Of a stretch of 64,000 nt of DNA, positions 57,622-64,000 are shown in pieces (position 1 is the stretch's first letter; the number at the start of each line of letters is the position of its first letter). The notes beneath the pieces were generated by a model that worked only from the letters and a program-made list of their open reading frames with translations, had not been told where the DNA came from and made no database searches. The translations under genes were made by a program, and so were the position numbers. The DNA lies in contig JBBSEX010000010.1 of NCBI GenBank assembly GCA_038239345.1, positions 1-64,000 on the forward strand, written 5' to 3'. Source of the stretch: JBBSEX01 sp038239345 (GTDB taxonomy: Bacteria > Acidobacteriota > Terriglobia > Bryobacterales > Bryobacteraceae).

Positions 57622-60582
57622 GTGCGTCATCCGCTGGGCATCCGCTTTTCGAGGCTGCTTGCGATTGCGAGTTTTCTACTCGGCATTTCAGCGGCTGCGC
57701 AACCCGCCAACTACGAGAACCGGATCGTCTCGGGCATCGAATTCGATCCTGCTGACCAACCTCTGGCCACCGATAAAACCTTAGCTCTGTTGCCGTTTCA
57801 TGCCGGGCAGCCTCTGCGAATCGTGGACGTGCGGGCCGCGATTCAAAACCTCTACAGGACGGGGCGCTATTCCAATATCGTTGTGGATGCAAGCGCGGAA
57901 GGCGAGGGTGTGCGGCTGCGATTCATCACGGTACAGAATTTTTTTGTCAGCCGCGTGAACGTCTCCGGAGCCCCTGAGCCGCCGAACAAAGGACAACTGG
58001 CGAAGGCAACCAAACTCCAGCTTGGCGCCTCATTTAACGAGAACGACCTGGAACAGGCCACCGAGAACATCATGGAACGCCTGCGCGCCAACGGGCTTTA
58101 TAACGCGACGGTAACGCCGCGTTCTGAAAGGGAACCACCTACCGGCCAGATCAACATCGACTTTACGGTGGACCCGGGCAAGCGAGCTCGATTCGATGGC
58201 GTAATCCTTAAGGGACAACTTGACCGGCCGGAGCACGACATCATTCGCTCAACCCGATGGCAATGGATGTTCGGCTTACTCGGTTGGCGCAAAGCCACCG
58301 AAAGCCTGGTGCAGTCGGGGGTCGACAACGTTCGATCTTACTATCAGAAGCACGATCGCCTGCTAGCCAAGGTCGGCTTAGACGGAATCGTTTACCACGA
58401 GGACACCAATACTGTCACGCCAACTCTCGAAATCGAGGGCGGCCCCGTCATCAAGGTTCGAACGTCTGGAGCGAGAGTTTCCCAAGGCAAGCTGCAGCAG
58501 CTGATTCCGGTTTTTCAGGAGCGAGCTCTGGATAAAGATCTACTGGTGGAAGGCCGCCGGAATCTGCTTGAATACTTTCAGTCGCAGGGATATTTCGATA
58601 CGGAAGTCGAGTTCGAACTCCTTCCCGTAGACAAAGGCGTGCGGGTTGTCGAATACACGATCAATCGCGACGCCCGCCACAAGTTAGTAGCGATCACCAT
58701 CACGGGAAATCGTTATTTCACGACCGCCACTTTGCGCGAGCGAATGTACATCACGACGGCGACATTTTTACAGTTCCGCCACGGCCGTTATAGCGAACGT
58801 TATCTGGAAAAAGACGTCAGCGCGATATCGGACTTGTATCGTTCAAACGGATTTCGCGACGTGAAAATCACGCCCGCTGTCGAAGACGATTATGAGGGAA
58901 GAGCCAGTCAGATTGCGGTAACTCTGAAGATCGACGAAGGCCAGCAAACGTTCGTCGGACGGCTGGACATCACGGGCATTGGGGCGGAGGATCAGAAGTA
59001 TCTTCGCTCCATACTTCACTCCACCGAGGGTCAGCCGTTCAGCGATCTGAACGTTGCTTCCGATCGTGACAACGTTCTGAATTACTACTACAACAACGGC
59101 TACCCGAGTGCCACGTTCGACTTCACAGAGAGCGAAGGAAGCAGCCCCCAGGAAGCAAATCTGGCGTTCACGGTTAATCCGGGACGGCGGATCTTCGTCC
59201 GAAACGTCCTGGTTGGAGGGCTCAACCGGACAAATCCATCTTTGGTGAATTCACGCATTAAGGTGAAGCCGGGCGATCCCCTTTCGCAGAGCAGCATTTC
59301 CGAGAGCCAGCGCAAATTATATGATCTCGGCATCTTCGCCACCGTGGAAGCGGGAGTTCAGAACCCGGATGGCGATGAAGATAACAAGAATGTTCTGTTC
59401 CAGCTGGAGGAGGCCGGAAAGTATTCGCTGAACGCCGGGTTTGGAGCGCAAATCGCCCGCATCGGCAACGGCGCGTCAACTACGTTCGACAATGCTCCGG
59501 GAGGCACGGGGTTCAGTCCGAGGCTCTCTTTGGGTGTTAGCCGTTTGAATGTTTGGGGCCTGGGGCACACAATCAGTCTGCAGACGCGAATCTCAACTCT
59601 ACAGCGCCGGGCGCTGCTGTCTTATGTCGCGCCGCAGTTTGTCGGCAATGAAAATCTAAGCCTTACATTCACCGCTTTGATCGACGATTCGCGCGATATC
59701 AATACATTTGCCGCGTTGCGCGAGGAGGGCTCCGTACAATTGAGCCAACGATTGTCCCGCGCCAACACCGTTCAATACCGGTTTACTTATCGCAACGTCA
59801 ACATCGATGCAAACTCGTTGAAAATCAGTCCCGCGCTCATCCCGATCCTGTCGCAGAGCGATCGCGTGGGAATCTTCTCCATGAGTTTTATTCAGGATCG
59901 GCGTGACGATCCGGGCGATGCCCACAAGGGTGTCTATACGACGGTGGACGCCGGGTTTGCAGCGCGGCAGTTCGGGTCGGAAACGGAATTCAGCAGGCTC
60001 CTGATGCGTAACTCCACTTACCATCGCATCACTCGCGACGTGATACTTGCCCGCAGCACCAATTTCGGTTATATCCAACGCTTCGGTGGCTTGTCGGATA
60101 TTCCATTGCCCGAGCGATTCTTCTCCGGCGGAGCAACGACGAACCGGGCGTTTCCCGACAACCAGGCTGGCCCGCGCGATACCACCACCGGCTTTCCTGT
60201 CGGCGGCAAGGCATTGTTGTTCAATACCACCGAAGTACGCTTCCCATTGATCGGCGACAACATCGGTGGAGTACTTTTCCACGACGCCGGCAACGTCTAC
60301 GACAGCATCAGCGACATCAGTTTCCGTTTCCACCAGCGCGATTATCAGGACTTCAACTACATGGTGCATGCCGTGGGCTTCGGCATTCGCTATCGAACCC
60401 CGATCGGGCCCATCCGCGTGGATATCGCCCTGAGTCCTAATTCGCCGCACTTCAGTGGATTCGAAGGAACTAGGGATCAATTGCTACAGTGCAGCGCGCC
60501 TGGAAGCATCACCCCCTGCGTTGCCGTGCCGCAGCGAATTAGCGGATTTCAATTTCATTTCTCTCTAGGGCAGGCATTCTAA
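57622..60582 (+). CDS. bamA: Outer membrane protein assembly factor BamA (Omp85)
   Basis: A 986-residue protein: signal peptide (to the AAAQ site, residue about 30), POTRA domains one after another (residues about 40-560) and the Omp85 beta-barrel (about 600-986) with the C-terminal Phe of outer membrane proteins. It folds barrel proteins into the outer membrane. It is longer than the E. coli BamA (810), chiefly through POTRA-region inserts. The start is uncertain: GTG 57622 or TTG 57616, neither with a strong ribosome site. Its TAA shares a base with the ATG of the SurA-like gene (TAATG). Could instead be a TamA-like Omp85, given the TamB-like gene two places downstream. Confidence 0.88.
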   Translation: MRHPLGIRFSRLLAIASFLLGISAAAQPANYENRIVSGIEFDPADQPLATDKTLALLPFHAGQPLRIVDVRAAIQNLYRTGRYSNIVVDASAEGEGVRLRFITVQNFFVSRVNVSGAPEPPNKGQLAKATKLQLGASFNENDLEQATENIMERLRANGLYNATVTPRSEREPPTGQINIDFTVDPGKRARFDGVILKGQLDRPEHDIIRSTRWQWMFGLLGWRKATESLVQSGVDNVRSYYQKHDRLLAKVGLDGIVYHEDTNTVTPTLEIEGGPVIKVRTSGARVSQGKLQQLIPVFQERALDKDLLVEGRRNLLEYFQSQGYFDTEVEFELLPVDKGVRVVEYTINRDARHKLVAITITGNRYFTTATLRERMYITTATFLQFRHGRYSERYLEKDVSAISDLYRSNGFRDVKITPAVEDDYEGRASQIAVTLKIDEGQQTFVGRLDITGIGAEDQKYLRSILHSTEGQPFSDLNVASDRDNVLNYYYNNGYPSATFDFTESEGSSPQEANLAFTVNPGRRIFVRNVLVGGLNRTNPSLVNSRIKVKPGDPLSQSSISESQRKLYDLGIFATVEAGVQNPDGDEDNKNVLFQLEEAGKYSLNAGFGAQIARIGNGASTTFDNAPGGTGFSPRLSLGVSRLNVWGLGHTISLQTRISTLQRRALLSYVAPQFVGNENLSLTFTALIDDSRDINTFAALREEGSVQLSQRLSRANTVQYRFTYRNVNIDANSLKISPALIPILSQSDRVGIFSMSFIQDRRDDPGDAHKGVYTTVDAGFAARQFGSETEFSRLLMRNSTYHRITRDVILARSTNFGYIQRFGGLSDIPLPERFFSGGATTNRAFPDNQAGPRDTTTGFPVGGKALLFNTTEVRFPLIGDNIGGVLFHDAGNVYDSISDISFRFHQRDYQDFNYMVHAVGFGIRYRTPIGPIRVDIALSPNSPHFSGFEGTRDQLLQCSAPGSITPCVAVPQRISGFQFHFSLGQAF

Positions 60583-61232
60583 TGCGGACGGTCGCCGCGC
60601 TCGTCGTTGTGATGTGCACACTCCGCGCCGAGATCCTGGATCGCATTGCGGCCACGGTCGGCTTCCAGGTGATTACGGAAACGCAAGTCATGGAAGAAAT
60701 CCGTGTAGCAGCCTTCCTGAACGGAGAAAAGCCCGATTTTAGCGGTCCCTCGAAACGCAAAATGGTGGATCGCCTGATTGAGCAAACATTGATCAAACGC
60801 GAAGTGGACTTCAGCCGCTATCCTCCGCCGCCGGACGCGGATATTGATGCGATGCTGAAGCAAATTCAATCGCACTCGGAAAATGTAGGCGAATATGAGC
60901 GCGACCTGGAACAGCGCCAACTCACCGTGAAAGAATTGCGCGAGCACTTGAGCTTTCAACTTACAACTCTGACCTTCGTCGATTTTCGTTTCCGCCCAGG
61001 CGTGCAGATCCCGGCGGAGGAACTACGCATTTACTACAAAACACAATCGGCGGAATGGGAAGCGCAGCATGGCCGGCCGGCGCCATCGTTTGCCGATAGC
61101 CGCGCGGATATCGAAAAGCTGCTGACCCAACAACGCGCGGATCAGGCGCTGGGACGCTGGTTGAGTGAGGCTCGCCTGCAAACGGAAATCATTTATCACG
61201 ATGAAGTGTTTCGGGATGAGGCACGAAAATGA
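60582..61232 (+). CDS. SurA N-terminal-like periplasmic protein without a PPIase domain
   Basis: A 216-residue protein: a signal peptide (MRTVAALVVVMCTLRA) and the start of the SurA-type chaperone core (ILDRIAATVGFQVITETQVMEEIRVAAFLNGEKP...RKMVDRLIEQTLIKREVDFS, residues about 18-85), then a long helical region. The parvulin PPIase repeats of SurA are absent. SurA carries unfolded outer membrane proteins to BamA, and this gene sits right after bamA (TAATG overlap) and before a TamB-like gene (ATGA overlap), so an OMP chaperone role fits. Confidence 0.7.
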   Translation: MRTVAALVVVMCTLRAEILDRIAATVGFQVITETQVMEEIRVAAFLNGEKPDFSGPSKRKMVDRLIEQTLIKREVDFSRYPPPPDADIDAMLKQIQSHSENVGEYERDLEQRQLTVKELREHLSFQLTTLTFVDFRFRPGVQIPAEELRIYYKTQSAEWEAQHGRPAPSFADSRADIEKLLTQQRADQALGRWLSEARLQTEIIYHDEVFRDEARK

Positions 61233-64000
61233 CGCGTCGGCGCAAGCGATTCCTCGCCGTCCTGTTGAGCTTGGCCGGGCTTGCCACCATCGCGCTTACG
61301 GTAGTCTTTTTCACGATACGAAGCGATTGGTTTCGCGATCGGATAAGAGATCGTATCGTGAGCGAAGTAGAGCGGACCAGCGGTGGCCGCGTTGAAATAG
61401 GATCATTTCGCTTCGATTGGAAGACGATGAAGGCGGACGTGTCGCCATTCGTCCTTCATGGAACCGAACCGGCTGCAGCGCCACCGCTATTCCGCGCGGC
61501 GTCGATTCAAATTGGCGTCAAAATTATTTCGGCGTTTGAGCGGAAGGTCGATATCACTTCACTTTTAATCGATCAGCCGAACGTTCGCATTCTCCTGAAT
61601 GCCGATGGCAGCACAAACATCCCAACACCAGGGCGTGCCCATCGTTCCGACAAAAGTGTCATCGAGCAATTACTGCAGCTGAAAATTCAAACCTTGGCTC
61701 TACGCAATGGGTCGTTTCAATACGACTCTCACAAGTTTCCGTTCGAAATCCGAGCTGAGGAGTTAAGCACGAGGCTATCCTTTGAACGCTCAGGCCCGCG
61801 ATATCGCGGTGACTTTCAATCGACAAGTCTCCGCGTCAAAGTGAACGGCGTGGAACCGCCGGAATTCAACACGCAGGCATCTATTATCTTGGATAAAGAT
61901 CGCCTACGAATCACTGCCGGAAAAGTTACGCTCAAGGAATCGGCCGCTGAATTTAGTGGGACTGTGACAAACTTCCAATCGCCGCGAGCGGAGTTGGTTG
62001 TCAAAGCCAACCTGTCGCTTGCTGAATTGGGAAATCCGCTCCGCATTCCGGTCTCGCATCAGGGCACCATGCAAATAGAAGGGTCGGGCTTTACGACATT
62101 CGGGGCGGGCTTCGATTACGGCTTTGATGGAAAGCTGGTAGGCCGCGGCTTGGTTTATCGCTTTGCAGCTGCAAACCTGAGCGGCTTAACGTTGCGGTCG
62201 GATGTGCATCTGGTAAGAGATCGCCTCAACCTTCCTGGATTGCGCCTGGCCGGCATGGGCGCGACCTTTGTAGGAGCCGCGGAACTTGTCGACTGGAAGG
62301 CATTGCAGGCAGCGGGTGATGTGAAAACCCTGGCACTCGCGGAGGTGATACGGTTTCTCACGCCTCGAACGTTTCCCTGGAGCGGCCTGCTGGACGGGCC
62401 GGTGAAAGTGAATGCAATTCTGCGTCCTAACGGGCAAGTTACCGCTAGCGCCGACGTGCATATCACGCCCGCCGGGCCTGCGGCGCCAATCGAAGGCCAG
62501 GTCGACATTGCCTATGACCGGCAGCAGAAATCCGTTCGTCTTGATAATTCGTTCGTAGTCACTCCATCTTCCCGGGTGGACGTATCTGGAATTTTGGGCG
62601 ACACTTTGCAGACGCGGATTCATTCTAGTAATCTCGACGACTTTCTGCCGGCCCTTGCACTGCTCGGGGACGGGGCACCAAAAACTCTGCCGGTCAGTTT
62701 ACGAAAAGGCGTAGCGGATATCGAAGCAACCGTCAGTGGGGAGCTAGTAAACCCGCGGATTCTTGGACACGTATCGACGACACATTTCCTGCTGCGCGAT
62801 GGCCGATTCAATAAACGTGAAATCGACCGCCTGTCGACAAATTTCAGTTTGGAGGCAAACCAGCTAGCCCTGCACGCCCTTACTCTGGAACAGCAGCGGA
62901 TTCAGGTGCAAGGAGAAGGCAGAGTGGCGCTCACATCCTGGCACATCGTTGATGCCTCGTCGATTTCCGGTAGCCTTCAGGCCTATGGAGTGGATCTCCA
63001 CTCGCTGTTACAAGACCTGGAAAAAGGGGCGCAGCCGATTGGCGGCACGGCGTCTATCCAGGCTAAGGTTGCTGGTACCGTGGTATCTCCAACGCTGATT
63101 GGGAGCATCGCGGTCGATCCTTTTCTCTTCCGTGAAGAGCGCTTCGACCGCCTCCGGGCACTCGTGGAATTTTCAGGCAGGGAAGTCGCAATTACGCATG
63201 GGGAAGCGTTGCACGATCAGGTAAGGATTGAATTCTCGGGTAACTATAAGGGGACCCGCGAAGACTGGAATGATGGGCAATTGAGCTTCTCGTCGATGGC
63301 CAAGGGCCTCAGCCTGGAACGATTCGCAACCATTCAAAAGATGCATCAAGGCGTAGGCGGCAAGTTAGACTTCAAGGCGAGAGGTGCCGCGCGGATCCAT
63401 CAAGGCGGAATGGATTTGACATCGCTGACGGGTGAGCTCTCATTCAATAACGCGATTGTGGACGGAGTCGCGCTGGGCAACATTCGATTGAACGCCGACT
63501 CCAAGGGCGATGTGCTTGCTATTCGCGCCGACGGCGATCTCCGCAAAACAAAGGTGACGGGAACTGGCGAATGGAAATTGCAAGGGGATTACCCTGGATC
63601 CGGCGAAATCCATTTTTCACAAATGACTTTTGCCACGCTCGAGGACCTGTTGGTAACCGCCGGAAAGCAAAAAGTGACTCTCCCATTTTTAGGTTTCCTG
63701 CAAGGCGGGGCCACGTTGAGCGGGTCGCTGAAGCGCCGTGAGAATTGGAAAGCTCAACTTAAAATCGACTCCTTTCGGATGGAGCCCAAACCCGACGTGC
63801 GGCCGCGCGCGGGAGCTCAGCTGCAAGATCTGGCTTTGAAGAATGGCACGCCGATTATTCTCGATGGCGATCTACAGCACGTTCGTGTGACAAGCGCGCA
63901 TTTCGTTGCGAAGGACACCATCCTCGACGTCGCCGGTACTGTGTCGTTGAATCCTCAAGCTCAGTCGGATTTACAGGTCACCGGATCGATGAATTTGGCA
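61229..64000 (+). CDS. AsmA/TamB-like translocation and assembly module protein (partial, 3' end outside the window)
   Basis: At least 924 residues, open to the last base of the window. One N-terminal membrane anchor (LAVLLSLAGLATIALTVVFFTI, about residues 9-30) is followed by a long run of beta-rich, hydrophobic-groove-like sequence of the AsmA/TamB kind (e.g. VEIGSFRFDWKTMKADV, IDQPNVRILLNADGSTNIP, LSLAELGNPLRIPV). TamB/AsmA-like proteins form long bridges between the membranes for lipid transport or OMP assembly. It overlaps the SurA-like gene by ATGA and so closes the bamA-led operon as seen here. Whether it carries the C-terminal DUF490 domain of TamB cannot be seen. Confidence 0.8.
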   Translation, partial: MTRRRKRFLAVLLSLAGLATIALTVVFFTIRSDWFRDRIRDRIVSEVERTSGGRVEIGSFRFDWKTMKADVSPFVLHGTEPAAAPPLFRAASIQIGVKIISAFERKVDITSLLIDQPNVRILLNADGSTNIPTPGRAHRSDKSVIEQLLQLKIQTLALRNGSFQYDSHKFPFEIRAEELSTRLSFERSGPRYRGDFQSTSLRVKVNGVEPPEFNTQASIILDKDRLRITAGKVTLKESAAEFSGTVTNFQSPRAELVVKANLSLAELGNPLRIPVSHQGTMQIEGSGFTTFGAGFDYGFDGKLVGRGLVYRFAAANLSGLTLRSDVHLVRDRLNLPGLRLAGMGATFVGAAELVDWKALQAAGDVKTLALAEVIRFLTPRTFPWSGLLDGPVKVNAILRPNGQVTASADVHITPAGPAAPIEGQVDIAYDRQQKSVRLDNSFVVTPSSRVDVSGILGDTLQTRIHSSNLDDFLPALALLGDGAPKTLPVSLRKGVADIEATVSGELVNPRILGHVSTTHFLLRDGRFNKREIDRLSTNFSLEANQLALHALTLEQQRIQVQGEGRVALTSWHIVDASSISGSLQAYGVDLHSLLQDLEKGAQPIGGTASIQAKVAGTVVSPTLIGSIAVDPFLFREERFDRLRALVEFSGREVAITHGEALHDQVRIEFSGNYKGTREDWNDGQLSFSSMAKGLSLERFATIQKMHQGVGGKLDFKARGAARIHQGGMDLTSLTGELSFNNAIVDGVALGNIRLNADSKGDVLAIRADGDLRKTKVTGTGEWKLQGDYPGSGEIHFSQMTFATLEDLLVTAGKQKVTLPFLGFLQGGATLSGSLKRRENWKAQLKIDSFRMEPKPDVRPRAGAQLQDLALKNGTPIILDGDLQHVRVTSAHFVAKDTILDVAGTVSLNPQAQSDLQVTGSMNLA

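Noticed and set aside
1..64000. tRNA, rRNA, CRISPR arrays, transposases, prophage or integrative elements
   Set aside because: No cloverleaf with a T-arm, no regular spaced repeats, and no transposase, integrase or phage structural proteins were recognised on either strand.

Overview
The window is gene-dense chromosomal DNA with no rRNA, tRNA, CRISPR array, phage or transposon that I can see. The best guess for the host is an Acidobacteriota bacterium of the Solibacter/Bryobacter type. This rests on two PadR regulator plus ADOP-type orphan permease pairs (a family known for its expansion in this phylum), Tat-exported Gfo/Idh/MocA and TIM-barrel sugar enzymes, an Omp85/BamA system showing an outer membrane, and moderate-to-high GC content. 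The longest gene-free stretch is about 207 bases (42190-42396), and it holds a riboswitch.

Layout. 1-7 kb: a CPBP protease, a Tat-exported oxidoreductase/sugar isomerase pair, a divergent amino-sugar pair (NagB-like deaminase and PIG-L deacetylase), a TonB-C protein and a lipoprotein. 7-11 kb: M28 peptidase, thpR, and the overlapping lipid genes plsY-gpsA. 11-12.6 kb: an ECF sigma factor, its probable anti-sigma factor and a DUF3106 protein. 12.6-16.7 kb (minus): adk, acpP-fabF and etfB-etfA. 16.7-22.2 kb: padR-ADOP unit 1 with a paired operator, then ftsK. 22.3-30.9 kb (minus): a DUF2867 epimerase-like protein, an ankyrin protein, katE, and the nitrogen-control set amtB-glnB-glnD. 31-34.5 kb (minus): flgM-flgN-like-flgK-flgL behind a sigma-28 promoter, next to a RodZ-type HTH gene. 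34.6-42.2 kb: a serine hydrolase, accD, an S9 peptidase and padR-ADOP unit 2.

42.2-46.2 kb carries a fluoride riboswitch in front of a CLC-F type fluoride exporter, then ligD. 46.3-49 kb holds a Spy/LTXXQ protein and a short SecA paralogue. 49-55.6 kb is a compact cytochrome c maturation operon (ccmE, F, H, a CcmI-like zinc ribbon, an unknown membrane protein, then ccmA, B, C and a 50-residue ccmD). Its CcmE has Cys in place of the usual haem-binding His. 55.6-57.6 kb (minus) has a ThiF/MoeB-like enzyme overlapping a GT2 glycosyltransferase. 57.6-64 kb is an outer-membrane assembly operon: bamA, a SurA-like protein without a PPIase domain, and a large AsmA/TamB-like protein that runs off the end of the window.

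The strongest non-coding signals are the fluoride riboswitch (42281-42355), the sigma-28 promoter (34105-34131), the double PadR operator (16764-16802), and a promoter/operator that appears to give a leaderless padR mRNA (39220-39259). All names come from reading motifs by eye; no database search was run.
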